A DNA stretch of 64,000 nt from Triplophysa rosa (lineage: Eukaryota; Chordata; Actinopteri; Cypriniformes; Nemacheilidae). The notes under the pieces are model-generated. The model was not told the DNA's origin. It did not search any database and saw only the letters and a list, made by a program, of their open reading frames with translations. The position numbers and the translations under genes were made by a program. This document shows positions 38,401 to 53,400 of the stretch, piece after piece (the stretch's first letter is position 1; every line of letters begins with the position of its first letter). Location: NCBI RefSeq assembly GCF_024868665.1, contig NC_079900.1, forward strand, positions 16,151,759 through 16,215,758, in the 5' to 3' direction.

Positions 38401-41400
38401 AACTTCTTTGGCTTTTGGTGATTGGTGTTCTGTTGTATAAGCACAGTTACTTAAAATCACCAAAACACTAAATCACTCTAAACACCCCTTTGGTCAGTTG
38501 TCATGCAGAGCATTAAAATGATTTGCAAGTCCAAATGTTTAGCTTGCATTTAATAGCTTTTAGGTACCAATTGACCCCAGGGTAGCTGTGAATAATTGAT
38601 AGGTGGTAAGCAGAGTGCAAAATGAGAACGGATGCAGAACTCACCACCAGGCTGCAGTCCTGGGGGATAAGGTCTGTTGGTGAGGTGCTTCTCCCGGTCA
38701 TCATCCTCCCCTCCAATCCCACCAGCTCCCTTCATACGGCTGGACATGCTGGATGACTTCTCCATATCCTGCATGGCAGATAAGGCAAAGCAAAACAGGC
38801 TCTCATCCTGAGCTGGACCCTTCCCTGCTCAGTCATATGAGAAATCAATCTCCCCAGGGGAGTACCTTATACCCTGTAAGAGGAGCATGGCACATTTACT
38901 GTGAGCAAAGAGACTGGGCCAGGCTACAACACCCTTGTTTATTATTTACAGTATATGATGTAATCAGAAACCATCTATTTATGAACCAATTGTCTTTTTT
39001 AATGTAAAGTAATATATTTTGCAGATACTGTTATAATGAATTAGTGTGGCATATTTTTATAATATACTGTAATAATAATAAAATAGTGTGGCATATTTTA
39101 GCATTTTTTTTCTTTAAAAAAACACGGCATGTGCACTAAACGATAAAGCTAATGGTAAAAAAATTAGGTGGGATTCAATGCTGTGAGAGATACGGTAAAC
39201 TGGTAACTCAATCACCTTCAATGTAGGTGATCTGGTGCCAAACGAGCACATACACAATCACTTACGTTCTGAGGATCCAATGACCAAATGTTTTCTTCAG
39301 GTATACGTGTTTTTAAGCTGCTTGCCCGTAGAGTTGTAAATAGGTATGTTAAATGTCTAAGTAATATAAATATAGTTTAAGGTTGTTTAAAACTGCTGAG
39401 TTAAAGAGAAAGACTTACCTCATTAACATCAGATAGCACTGGATCAAACAGGCTGTCAAGATATCTATCCATGCCTTTCTGATTTGGAGCCTCACTGAAG
39501 TCTGATTCTATTGGTCGGCCACAGGTTATAGGCAGAAATAAATTAATTAATTAATTTAATAACCAGACTATTTCAACATACAATGTATGGACAACTATAG
39601 AAAATTTGAATGTTTAAAAGTAGCTTAAAGTGACAGTTTACAATTTTTTTTAAATTGTGTTGCCATTGACATGGAGTACCCTTTCTTTAAAAGCTAACAA
39701 AAACAGCTGACCGTGGCTGTAATATCCATCTGAATCTGGGAGGCTGGAGTTCGGCATCGGCTGCGGGAGCAGAAATGAGCTGTCATCATCTGAATCGAAT
39801 CCACTTCCAAACAGAGCCCTGTGGAAGATTACAAAAAAGCAAAAACATTATACATTAAACCAGGGCCAGCCAAAGCCTTTACTGGGCCCTAAGCAGAATT
39901 TTATTTGGGGTCCCCCAGTGCTCCCAATACAACCGACTATTGTCAATGTTTGATTATTTGCACGCACACTTTAAACCTAACACACCCAATTCTGTGAGTT
40001 GTGTTTGGGATGAAGAACAAAAACACATACCGTAAACGTTGTAAACATTTGATAATTTCGTTACTTTAGGTGAACTGTCCCTTTACATTTTAACACACAA
40101 AGGTTGTGGAATTTATTGTTCAATGCATTGAACTATTTGCAAAGATTTTACTTTAAAAAGATTTTTTTAACCACAAACTATAGACACCCTTTTAAATCCA
40201 CACAGCCCTTGAGGATGATTAAATCTTTTTTTATTTAGTGTATTTACTTGATAACCATTAAATAATTTACAATATGCACACAATTAGTCTTATCCCAAAT
40301 AAAACGCTGAATTGACAGATAATTAAAAAGTACATGAATCACGTAAACAACAAATTTTGATCATTTTATATAAACTAGATAAACTTTTATGACACTTTTT
40401 TTGTTCTTTGGCTTATTTTTTAGCATCATGACAGCTGCGGTTAATATCAATATAAATTGAATATAAACCATCCATGTATGGCAAGATCCGTGCAACAGTC
40501 TAGTTTTATGTCTACTTTTACTGTACCATAAAAAAAGACTTTGTTTACTCAACCTCATATTGTTTCAATGAAAGAAATGTATTGTTTGGATGAACTGCTA
40601 TACCTGACATGTGCTGTATTGTAGTCAAGTATTATCTAGAGACACTCACAGTCCAGCATTGGGCCTGGTCCTGTTGGGGCTCTCAGCTGAGATGATGAAG
40701 TAAGACTTCTGCTTTGGAAAATTTCTCATCAGCTCCATGTCTGCAATCAAGTCCATGACATAATCGTGCCCTGCAAGCTCCGCCCACTGTCCGTGTTCCT
40801 TCATGATAACAGAGCAGCCCTTCCAAGCCTCCGTCACACCCCTGTGGAGCCAATTAATGGAGCTATTCATTTCAGCCAAATTACAGATGGAAGAGATAAA
40901 GAAGGACTCATTATACACTATACATATCCTAACATGCCCGAAAGAAAGAGATGTGAACTAATGACATGGAAAACAGCATATTAATGAGTTTCCTGTAAAG
41001 AATAATAGATGGAAGCATTACAGCATCTACATCGGTTAAAACTGAGCAATGAGAGGAATTTTAGATGAAAACATGAAGGATGAAAAATGGTTGAAACAAG
41101 AACATAATATGGAAAGTGTTTTATGAAAACTGGTGCATCCACAGCTTTAAAAAACTAAATTATATGTGTCTTGGTTGTGTACCTGTGCTGTAGAACATCT
41201 GCAGCCAACTCCTCTCCGCTCGTCCATGAGTGCACAGGGCACAAGAAAGATGTACCTGTCAATACAACATGACGTTTAACAGCTGTGGTTAGACAGGCGT
41301 GTATGAGCGAACTCACTCGTGTATTCTGTTTAGCACCAAAGATCAGGTTTCATCTGATATAGTTGAGCTTTACACAATTGACTAAGGGCTTTGAGATACA

Positions 41401-44400
41401 AAGGAAGCTGCCATGATGATTCGAGGAAATTACAGTGATGCCAGACACACTGAGAGCTTGAAAGGTGCTCTGTTTGGTATTTATTCAGTTTTACTCTGTT
41501 TATATAATGTGTGTGTATCTTTTGTGCAAAAAAAAGCGATCTCAACATATTATGTTAGGCAATTTCTATATAATAGAGTCATTACTAAAAAACATTGCCC
41601 TGCGGAGGAAACTCCAACCTGATCTCAAGAGAATGCGTAACTATTGTACTAGGTGGCTAATTCGTATGAATTCGTATGATGTGAATCCTACAAAGATGTA
41701 CAATATTTAGAAAAACGCAAGGCCCTAAACCTAACGTCACTGGCATGAAAGCAAATCATACTAAAACGTACAAATAAGATTGGACAAATTCATTCGTAAA
41801 ATACTTACGAATTCCTGATTGTGTTGAAAACTCGTAGGGCCCTATTTTCACGATCTAAGCGCATGGTTTAAAGCGCACGGCGCAGGTGCACTCAGGGTGT
41901 GTCTGAATCCACTTTGCTAATTTAACGACGGGAAAACGGTCGGCGCGCCCGGGCGCATGGCCTAAATGGGTTGTCCCGATTCTCTTAATGAGTAAGGGGT
42001 GTTTTGTGGTCCAAACATGCAGTAAACCAATCAGAGTCTCATCTCTCATTCCCTTTAAGAGCCAGTTGCGCTCGCGCCATGGTGGATTCGCTATTTACAT
42101 GGCGGAATTCGGAAGAGCAGACACTTCTCCAGAAAGGAAAGGCGTCTGCTCGTGCAGGAAGTTAAAGCTCGCAAGCAGACCGTCTACAGGAAAAGCCGGA
42201 TTTTTATCTTTATGTCCACAATAATAATATTTTACATTCTAATCCATTTTTTTGTAATATTTGGCATTGTTGTGTTCTGCTGCGCGTCCCTCTGTGTGTA
42301 ATAAGCAGAATGTACGAGCACTGTGCACCCTCCTATAGGCGCATATTCCTAATGCGCTCTTTAAATAACTAAAAAAATATTGCGCCTTTGACTTTAGACT
42401 TTAGACCAGGTTTGAGTTGGTCTATGGCGCAGTCTATTTTCAGTTCCTCAAAATAGCACCTCACCAACAATGCGCCTGAGCACACCTCTTTTTTAGACCA
42501 ACACGCCCACGGGCGCACAAATGAGTGCACAAATGAGCGCAAATGCATTTGCTATTTAAACAACGCGGCACAGGACGGGAAAATGAGAACTGCGTCGGGC
42601 GGAAACTAGCAAAATCACTTGCGCTGCGCCTTGCGCCGGGTGTACAATAGGGCCCATACAGTGCAAGTGAAACTCTGACACACCATCAAAACAGTGCACT
42701 TGCAAAACCATGTTTGCTTTCTTCCTATTGGCTGTCCATTCCAGCAGGGATAGTGGGTAAGTCCTGGCTGTTTCTGGTCCATACAGCGACTTCTGCATGG
42801 CCTGTATTAGCTTGTGCTGGCCGACAGCTTTGTATCCATTATACGCATGATCTGAGACAAACCTAATGCATACAAAAGCCAAAATCAATCAATGCATTTA
42901 GTTTATTACCTCCCAGACATGAATACCAGAAAGTTACTCACTTCAAAAGGTATTTCTCCATTTTAGCGGATGGTGCAAATGCACTCAGACAGGCTAGCAG
43001 CAGCAGCCATCCCCTCTCTGAATTGTCCGGGTTGGGGTTTCTCCAAACCTGATTGGCAATTTGACACAAAATTTCACCCCGTAAGCCAGGGTTGGTGAGT
43101 CCCTTCTGGATGATGTAGTTTCCAAACAAATTCTCCTGGGCTCCATTCAGATGTGGGTCACCCATAAATCTCAAGATCTACAAGGGAAAGAACATAACAC
43201 AATGCTGGTTGTGTGTATAATAAAGGGGAAAGGCAAAAGAAAACAATATAGTAATAAACTGTACCATGACAAACATGTCTAGAGCCTCGTGTGTAAGATC
43301 ATCATCAATGTGGGTTAGTGGTGCCTTCAAGGGTGCAGTTAACATTCCAAACTTTGGCTCCTACACAAGATTAAATACAATTCAATATTTATAATTATAA
43401 ATGTATACATCAAACAATTGCAACATACAGTATGCTAGTCCTGACTGAAAACCTGAATGTGAAATATTTTGGGGCAATGGATGACTTACTTTGAAGTAAA
43501 TCTGGACAAGTTTAGAGATGGTGTTGTTGTTGATGTCAAGAGGCAGCGTGAGCTGGGACTCAACCTGAACAGTCGGAGCTTGAACCAGAGCCAGGCAGTC
43601 AGAATGAAGCTCTCTACCGCCTTAAAAACATAGACGTAAGAGGTGATGCAGTGTGCAGATATTTTGCGGTATTTTAAACATGAACTGTTTTTGCAGTACC
43701 CGCGGCTGCCTGCAGCAATGCTCCGAGTTCAGCTGGGATGACAAGATGAGTGACGTTGACCACTTCTCGTCTTGACAGCTCCTGCAAAGAAAGACTATAC
43801 TGTAAGTACTTTAAGGTTTAATAAAAAATAAAATAGTTATATATCGATAGATACTATATCAGTATGGGTTGTGTCACTCTTTTCACACCCCTGACAAGAT
43901 TTTTAGTCATTGATGACTTTTTTCCGGCTTTCCATGTTTTCACTGTTACACGTTAGAGCCGCATTTGTTATATTGTATGTTCAAGCAGAAGAAAATATTC
44001 TGGGGGCATTTAAAGTTTTGTGAAAGTGACTTAAAAATGTTGACACTGACTGGCAACTTTTTTAGAAATGCTGGTGGTGAGGAAAGAGTTCCCTTGGTGT
44101 GTGACACTCCTAATGTGGTTACATCCTTGAATAAAAGTTTAACTGTCCCTAGGATACTTGTACTAAAAATGTGAGAAAAAAAGTTTCTTGTAAAGACAAC
44201 AAAACTGTCAAAATAATCCCTATTCACACTGATCCGCATAAAAAAAGCTGCATTATCTTGTATTAACACATACGCCAGTAGTCAGCGATGTCACTTTGTG
44301 AAAAAACACAAGATGTATTTGTAGTTTAGCATTTAGAAACGACTGTGTGTTTATGAACAGCTAAATGCATAAAAAAGCTTTCAGTTTTTAGTTAAAATCG

Positions 44401-47400
44401 TTGTTGAGTAAACAATGTTCACTTAAACATGGTTCACTTAGAGACAGAAAGCCATAATAACCAATTCTATTCTCCGCTGCTCCTCTTCTGCCTTCCTCCT
44501 GGCCTCATATCTCAGCTACAATCAAATAAAAAGAAGAAACAGTTATACACGGGAATACAGCTCAGCCTGATCACTACGTAAAAATATTAGGGCTGTCAAA
44601 CGATTAATCGCAATTAATCGCATCCAGAATAAAAGTTTGTGTTTACATAACATATGTCTATGTACTGTGCATATTAATTTTGTATTTATAAATACAAACA
44701 CATACACAAGTATACATATTTAGGAAATATTTACATGTATTTATTTATATTTACCAATAATTGAAATTATATATAAATGTTTATTAATATTTAGATTTTT
44801 CTTAAATATATGCATGGATGTGTATGTGTTAATAAATACAAAATTATTATGCACATTACACAGATATGTATTATGTAAACACAAACTTTTATTCTGGATG
44901 CGATTATTCGCGATTAATCTTTTGACAGCCCTAAAAAAGATATATTGTTCTCACCTTAATGTACCGCTTGCGGTCAACGTACATATGGACCAGAGAGCGT
45001 AATTTCACCAGACTAGCTCTCATTTTCATATACTGTTTCCTGCAAGTATTAATATGAATAGCATTCTGAATATAAAAAGGTCCTAGCAGTTATATAGACA
45101 GAAAAATAATGGTCTGTACCTTGCAAGATAGCCTCTGCAGCGGGCCTGCAACCATATGATCTTCATGCGGAAGTCCGTGTAGCGTTTTCTCACGAAGAAC
45201 ATCCTTGTGTAACGCTGCAGAGTCAACGCAGCTACATGCCTGACTCTGTCCCTCTTACTCTCCAACAGGAAATATGCATCCTCTTTCATGAACAACTGAC
45301 AAAAAAGAGATTCAAGAGAGGGATTCAAAGAGTCAGTCCACCCAAAAATTTTAAACTGTCCCTTTGAGTCTAATAGGAATCACACTCACCTTGGTGACAC
45401 CCACTTGAAATGCTCCAGGCTTCAAAGGGCAAAGCTTTCTCAACATGATGACACAGTTTTCACCATTGGCAGGAGGAGGCTGTTTGAGGCCCAACAGTGA
45501 CTTATATCTAAAGAACAAAATTAATTTGCTTGTAATATATTAACAAAGAGTTCATATCTATTGATTTCACAAAGCCCTAAAAGCCCAGTGTTACTGACTT
45601 TGGCTAAGACTTAGTTTTTACCTGAAAAGGAAGACATCAAAGGGAATTCTGATTGGATAGCCTTCTCTCCTGATTCGAATGGTTTCCAAAATCCCAGAAT
45701 AGCAAAGCTGGGCGCTCACCAGCTCCATGTCAAACACAGCAGGCTCCTGGAGGTTTACACACACTCTCAGATGACTTCAATTCCAGCCAAGACATTATTA
45801 AAGGTTTAACAACCATAAACTCGGTGACTGCTTTTTCTTACCTTGTTTTGGTTTGGCTTTATGCATCGCACAAAATATGGGTTGGCTCTGTTAGTAAAAA
45901 ACAATCACATTTGAAATACACTTACAGTGCGTTACCTTTTTATCAGTGTGTGTGCACCATGGGTCTTAAAACCCATGACGTTGACATTGCTAGTGCAATA
46001 TGCTGCAAGTCGAGTTTTACAAGAAAAGAAGTGATTCATGTTGAGTTACCTCTCCATCTTTTCAACAAGCTCCATAAGTGAAATTTGAAACTTGGCTGCC
46101 ACGGTTGAAGCTTGATGTCGTCGTGTAACCGTGCTGTTTTTCCCAGGATTAGACCTCTGCTGGTTGAGGACCTCACCGTAGCTCATGAACAGATGTGCAA
46201 CCATCTTAAGGGAACAAGCATCAGTTTGTTATTGTCATTAAGTAATAAAGCTAACGGTAGCAAAATCGTACAAGTCTTACCTTGTTTTTGCTCTGGATGA
46301 AAAGGTCAAGAACATCCTGCCGAACCTGATCATAATTCTTGTCCAGAAATTTATGAACCTGTAAAAGACGGTGAAATGAAAATTGCATTTCAAAGAATAA
46401 TTATGTTGGGAAATAAATTAAAGATTTGTGGGAGTACCTGATAGGAAACCTTCCCAGCATAATGCTTAATGGTCAATTCTGGAAGAGGCATCTTTGGCTT
46501 GAAATACAGTGGATTGTTGCCATGGTGATAGTGGCATTTCTGAAGGAAGGTATGGTCTGTAGCCTGGAGGAATACAATTAACACATTAATTAACATTCAT
46601 TAATTATGAAGGATGAAAACTACAAATGATAAATAAGTGAACACTATCAGAACATAAATAAACATTAAAAATGATACCTGTGGAAAGCAGCTCTGATCAT
46701 CAAGTATTTTGAGTATCCCATGAGGCTTTGCAGCAATGAGGTCAATGCACGCCTGGTTGTCAGAGAAAGGCACCTCTTCCCAGATGATCTGCTCCCTGTT
46801 ATACTCATCCTTGGACATATTTAAAGGAAATCATTTAGACATAGGAAATCTACAATACTCAAAGGATTACTCAACAGCTTACTTGTTCTTCCTTGAAAAT
46901 GACCCTGTTGAAAAAGAACTGAAGGTACTCATTTGCATAATTTATGCAAAGCTGTTCAAAGCTGTTGAAGGTAAGATCCTACAAAACACAAAATGGGATT
47001 AAATCAAAAGCAAAAGAGATACAATGTAATGTATCTGCAAGCATCTTCACTGTACCTCAAATCCATAGATATCAAGGATGGAGATAGACAGTGCGTCATT
47101 CTGAGGATAAACCTGCTTATTTATTCTGTCTATTAGCCAGTTGAACAGAAGGGAATACAGGATCTTGGCAACTGCATCTCTGTTATGATTGAGAGGGCAA
47201 ATGTAATTTAAGATGGATGATCGCAAGGTACACAGCATTCAGTTAACATCAATATTTCTCAGGAGATCCACTCATCCAATGTGAACTTTTGTCCATATCA
47301 CCTAGATGGATTTTGAACAGTCTTGAATTGTCTGTTATTGTATCTAGACTAATTTCATTTAAATTTAAAGCTAAGGTAGGCTATTTCAAAGTTGTGAGCA

Positions 47401-50400
47401 AACCAAAGCCACGCCTCCTTCAAAAAACATTACTCACAGCCAGTGCAGAGGCTGCAAAAGTGTAAACATTGACCACTTTACATATTGATCGCTGTCTCAC
47501 TACGATGTGAAAATAATAACTTTAAATTTAAATATTAACTATTTAATATTGCCTACCATAGCTTTAAAAATGTTCTTTGCATTCCCTGTATGCAGGGTTG
47601 CCAGATATGTGTAACAAAAATAGCCCAAAGGCCTTTCAGTCACTGTAATGCATTATACACAATTTCATCTAAAAAATCACTGTATAGTAGAAATCATAAA
47701 CTTTAATCCACAGAATGAAAACAAACCATGGCAACAGTTTAAAAAAATACAAATTCAATACAAATTCAGTGCAAAACCCACACACCTGGCAACCTGGAAT
47801 GTATGTGACCGTAATAACACATAATGTGTTAAATAGGATAACACAAACAATGTGTTAAAATTAACACATCCATTTTAGGAGTGATTAAACATGCTGCACT
47901 TATTAAAATGATTAAAATCATTCAGTACCATGGTATATCACTGTTTCTCAAGTGATTTTGCTTCAGGACACTTTATGTACATCAACACATCACAACATAC
48001 ATAAAATAAAACAAAAGTCCTCTTAAATGGATACTTCACCCAAAAATGAAAAGAATGCTTCTAACCAGACAGATTTTGCCCCCTATTGACTGCCATAGTA
48101 GGAAAAATGACAATGGTAGTCAAAAGTGCCCCTTTGCTGTCCTACATTCTTCAAAATGTCTTCTTTTGTGTTCAACAGAACAAAAAAAATGATTAAGTAA
48201 TTTTTCCTACTATGGGAGTCAATGGGGGGGAGCATTCTTCTAAATATATTTTTCTGTGTTCATCAGAACAAAGAAATGTATAACTCGAAGGTGAGTAAAT
48301 GATGACAGAATTTTCATTTTTGGGTGAAGTATCCCTTTAATCAAAAATTGTAGTTTAGTCATAATACCATGAACTGCGTATGCCTAACACTATGGCAAAC
48401 TGCCAAACTATACCATGTCAGTTTCATTTTTATTTTCCCACATAGTATAAATCTTAAGTATGAGTAGACAGCAATGCACCATGGGTTTTTTCTGGTGCTC
48501 ACCTAGCATCAATTGCATTCTCAACAGTCAGGGGGGTGTAGATCTTCTCTCTCATAGTTTCCTATAACAACACACAGAATAATGTTACTAAGATGTACCC
48601 CGAAGAACAGCTAAACACAACCAGCATACTATATCTGTGGCCACACAACACTAATCTCATTCTCAAACGATAAATTGAAGGTCTTTTAAATAAAAAAATA
48701 TTTAATTACATAGTCTAGCATGGAGGCAGAACATGTTCTTCATTCACCTTGACTATATCTGTATCTCAGCGGTATAAAATTCTGGTTTCAGTGTCTGAAA
48801 GCACTTTATCATCAGATAAAGCCCAGCCCTGTAGAACCACAAGATCACTCTCCAATTCAATTGAACTGATGGGAAATGACTTTGAGTATAGGCTTCTCCT
48901 ATTACAAACCGAGGACTTGATTGCAGTAATAAGAAGAATGAACTAAATTACACTGAAGGCTTTACTCAGGTGTCACACTAGCCATCATGAGTAGCAGCCT
49001 AAAGCACAACTAGGCAATAGGACTGTGAACATTGACGAGCACTGGATGTATTTTAGGCAAACTGAAACAAAGATGTTGAGTAAAGGCTCATAGGCAAGGA
49101 TTTTCGATGAAACATCTGAAACACCAGGAACTGATGTGAGGAAAGATGCTGAAACTGAATACGGCAAGTTGACGATCTCCACCAGAAGAAATGGAATACT
49201 AGAGACAGCTGGGGATTCAGCCCTTGATGCGTCAGATGGAAAATATGTGGAAAGGAGAAAACAGGGAGTTCGTAAAGGAAATCTCGTTCATTAGACGCTG
49301 GATGCGTTTTTCTTTTCTGAAGCTGTACTCGAAGTCACAGAATGTTGGAATATAACAGTGAGCTGAAAGACTTTACCTTTTGTAGGCATGGAAACAAGTC
49401 TCAGGTTTGAATAGGAACAGTCATTTGAATAATCTTACTGGTTTGACAGACACTTGAGAGATACTCGTATGAGTAACATAGTAAAATAAGTAGCATATAG
49501 CTCACTTTATTTTAAAATTATGGCTCTGTTTGTTTGTGAGCTATGATCCATAGAATAAGTTAGGAGTGGGATCTGTTTGCTGACCAATGGCAGATATTGT
49601 TATTCTTTTGCTGGTAGTTGCACAGAAATTACATACATCCCTTGTAAGCTTAATGGGTCATGTCTCTCTTCTATACTAATGTGTTCTTTTATACTTATGT
49701 GTTATAGTATAATACTTGTACAGTAATTCTCGTATAATACTTGAGCGTTTTCATAGTCAAACTGCTTTGAAGACATCGTCATTCCTCCAACAGGCCTCAT
49801 TTTAATGTGTTTGAAAGCAGAGTAATACTGCATTAGACCTCTTGGTGGCACCCCTGCAGAGGGTTGGATGATATCTGGTGCGCATCACGGGACCGTGACA
49901 CTTATGGCAGGCCGAATTGTCTTAAATTGTCCCCAGCGTTACTCGTCGTAATTGCATTTTTACTAGTAAGAATTAAATAAGAGAGCTCTTTAATTCAAAT
50001 TTTACTAGTAACAATTACAATAAGAGAGCTCTATAATTAAATTTTTACTAGTAACAATTGTGATTAGAGAGCTCTCTAAATGAATCAGAGAGCTCTGCAA
50101 TTGCATTTTTACTAGTAAGAATTTAATTACAAAGCGCTCTAATTTCATACTTACTAGTAATAATTCAGTTTATAGAGCTCTCTAATTAAATTCTTACTAG
50201 TAAAAATCGAATTTGAGAGCTCTCTAATCGTAATTGTAACTAGTAAAAATTGAGCTATAGAGCTCTGTAATTGTAATTGTTACTAGTAAAAATTAAATTA
50301 TGGAGCTCTCTAATTTAATTCTCTCTAATTTCTTAAAAATGCAATTACGACGAGTAACGCTGGGGACAATTTAAGCTAATTCGGCTTGCCATACACACTG

Positions 50401-53400
50401 GCTGTGTGGCGAGGCTGATATGGCGTCAGGGCTCTTGCTGTTTGTTCCTGCTCAGGGTTTTCCCTGACTGGGTTAGACGGTTCCCATGGTAATATGGCTT
50501 GCTGCCCTCACATTTTAAACTTGCAATGTTAATGCCCTTCTGTCAATCTTTTTCCTAATTTTGAAAATTCAGACGTCTTACTGGACATTTTACTCGGAGG
50601 AGCGGCAGCTCTATACAAACGCTCTAAAAGACGCAAGCGGGGAAAGCGAGCGGGTGCGCTCGTCACTGTGCGTTCAGACTGCCGCCGTCGAGAGCGTCAA
50701 AGTGGCCGGAAGTCATTCATTTTCAATGTGAGCCGGCAGCGAGCAGCGGCGCGGCACGTCTTGGCCGTTGAGGGCGTCAAGGAGAGTTGAAATCAGGTCA
50801 ACTTTATGGTAATGAGCTATGACGCGGTTCGGCGGCAAACAATCGGAACGTAGCAGTCCACCGCTTGAGAGGATTCCAGAGAACACAGCCCTGTAAACTT
50901 TGGTCTACATCAGAGCGCCAGAGCATCCACGAATCTTTCTTGTTGGCAGGGCGCCCAGAGCGCTTATTGACGTTCTCGACAGCGGTGGTGTGAACACACA
51001 GTCAGACTCCGACAATGCGGATTTAGGACCCCTCTGCCGAGTATACACCTGGCGAATGTCCGCTCCCTTACCAACAAAACGGACGAAATACTCTTATTCA
51101 CGAGGACAAACAAAGATTTTTCCAACTCCGCTGCGCTGTGTTTCACAGAAACATGGCTTAATGACACCATACCGGACAGCACGTTACATCTGCCGGGTTT
51201 TCAGCTGTTCAGAGCGGATCGCATTGCCGAGTCAACAGGGAAGACGCGTGGTGGTGGATTATGTTTTTATATAAACGAAGGTTGGTGCAGAGATATAACA
51301 ACACTGAAGAAGATGTGCTTTTCGTACTTAGAAGAGTTCTCTATCAACTGCAAACCTTTTTATTCGCCACACGAGTTTTCCTCGTTTATTCTCGTGAATG
51401 TTTACATTCCTCCACATGCTTGTGCGAGCGCGGCCAACCTCTACCTTTCAGTGGATTATTAACTTCCTGTCGAACAGGCAGCAGCTAGTGCTGGATTTAA
51501 ATTTTCCCAACCTCACATGTACCATCAGCACCGGAGCTCCTCAAGGATGTGTTCTTTCTCCACATCTATTTTCACTCTACACAAACGAATGCACCCTACA
51601 GACCCTTCTGTCAAACTCCTGAAGTTTGCAGATGACACCACAGTCATTGGCCTTATTCAAGACGGTGATGAATCTGCTTACAGAAAGGAGGTTGCTCAGC
51701 TGGCTGCCTGGTGTAGTCAAAACAACCTAGAGCTGAATGCATTCAAGACAATGGAGATGATAGTGGATTTCAGAAGGAACCCTCCATCACTTCCTCCCCT
51801 CACCATCCTGGACAGCACTGTGGATACTGTGGAGTCATTCAGGTTCCTGGGCTCCACCACCTCTCAGGACCTGAAGTGGGAGTCCCAAATAGACTCCATT
51901 GTAAAGAAGGCCCAGCAGAGGTTATACTTCCTCCGTCAATTGAGGAAGTTCAACCTACCACAGGAGCTACTGACCCAGTTCTACTCAGTGGTCATCGAAT
52001 CTGTTCTGTGCAATTCAATTACTGTTTGGTATGGCTCGGCCACCAAATCAGACCTACGAAGACTACAACGGACAGTTCGTAGTGCTGAGAAGATTATTGG
52101 GGCTCCTCTGCCCACACTTCAGGACCTGTACGATTCCAGAGTGAAAAACAGGGCAAGAAAAATCATCATTGACTCCACACACCCAGCACACAAACTTTTT
52201 GAACTGTTGCCCTCTGGCCGGCGCTTTAGAGCACCAAACACCAGGACTTCCAGACACAGAAACAGCTTCTTCCCACAGGCAATCTCCCTCCTAAACAGAT
52301 AACTGCTCCTTAAGAGCAATATTCCACTTCCACTACTCCTATAATGTACACTAAAGTGCCTTATTATATCTACATATTATTAATACATGTATATAACACT
52401 ACCTCTACTTACTACATTATCCATTTGCACAAGTGTACATACAATCTGTTAATATGTATATTCTACTATATACTACCCTGTACAATGTCTCTTACTGTAT
52501 ATGTTATTATCCCCCATTTTCTGTAAAATAGTCTTTATTTTATATATGCATATTTTAGAATCTTTTAGACTGTAAATCTTATTATATTGTATTGTCATTG
52601 TGTTGAATGTCTGTACTAGAAGCTTCCAACACCAAAGAAAATTCCTTGTGTGTGCAAGCACACTTGGCAATAAAGCTCTTCTGATTCTGATTATTCTACC
52701 TGAGCGATTTGGGGCTTTTACGCACCATTCACTGCTTTCTTTGTGTGACTGCTATCAAACAGGCAAACCGAGCAGGTGGCATTTTAGTAATATTTCATAT
52801 AGGACAAGAACAAAAATCATGTAATGATAAATCCCCATATAACAGTGTGCTGACACTTAGCATGGGGCCTTGGCGTGAGGGCCACCAGCAGTTCATGTGA
52901 GGTCGAGAGGTGAGTCACCTCTATTGTTGTTATCCTCGAGTGCAGACTTTGCAAACAGTTTCAGTTCATGTAAAACCCACAATAAACAGTACACAGTGAC
53001 CCGAAACCACAATCATAAATGTATAAACATTCAATGAAAAATAAAATATCTAAAAATGACTTTTGTGTATTATCAAGCAAGACTTTCTTACCGTCACTTT
53101 GAAAGTGATGGACTTTTGTAGGCCCTCTGGGGAGATTTGCAGAAGTTCAGCCACCACTCTGATCTCCTGAGCACTCACAACTGATGCCATTTCCTGAGAT
53201 TCAGTCTATCAAGACACGGACACAAGTCAAACTTAATTCATCAAACCACTGAAACAGAGCATTGTTTTATAATAAAGCAATAGGAAGCTGTAGTAAGTGT
53301 GATTTTGTTGAGCTTCTACCTCATATCTCTCAAAGAAGACATTTCCAATGTGGAGGATGGAAGACAGGACCCTGAAGATACTGTTCTGGTCTTCGGCACT

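Larger units (their letters stand above)
51010..52695 (+). mobile_element. L2-type LINE, internally deleted
   Basis: The 5' part codes an AP-endonuclease segment, the 3' part the end of the reverse transcriptase domain, and the end is a 3' tail finishing AATAAAGCTCTTCTGATTCTG, as in fish L2/CR1-group LINEs. The central coding region is missing. Lies in sense opposite to myo15a. Confidence 0.85.

Noticed and set aside
49955..50345. A CRISPR-like array of regularly spaced repeats
   Set aside because: It lies in a vertebrate intron, inside inverted termini with TA flanks, the spacers are related to each other, and there are no cas genes.
51517..52302. An intact host gene encoding a 261-residue protein
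   Set aside because: It is the frameshifted 3' part of a LINE reverse transcriptase with the FADD box and a LINE tail.
53233..53319. Extension of the myo15a exon 11 reading frame ([12 protein letters not shown])
   Set aside because: The GAG/GTAGAA donor at 53319-53318 joins cleanly to [12 protein letters not shown] in exon 12, matching human TDAQEVASVVSA.
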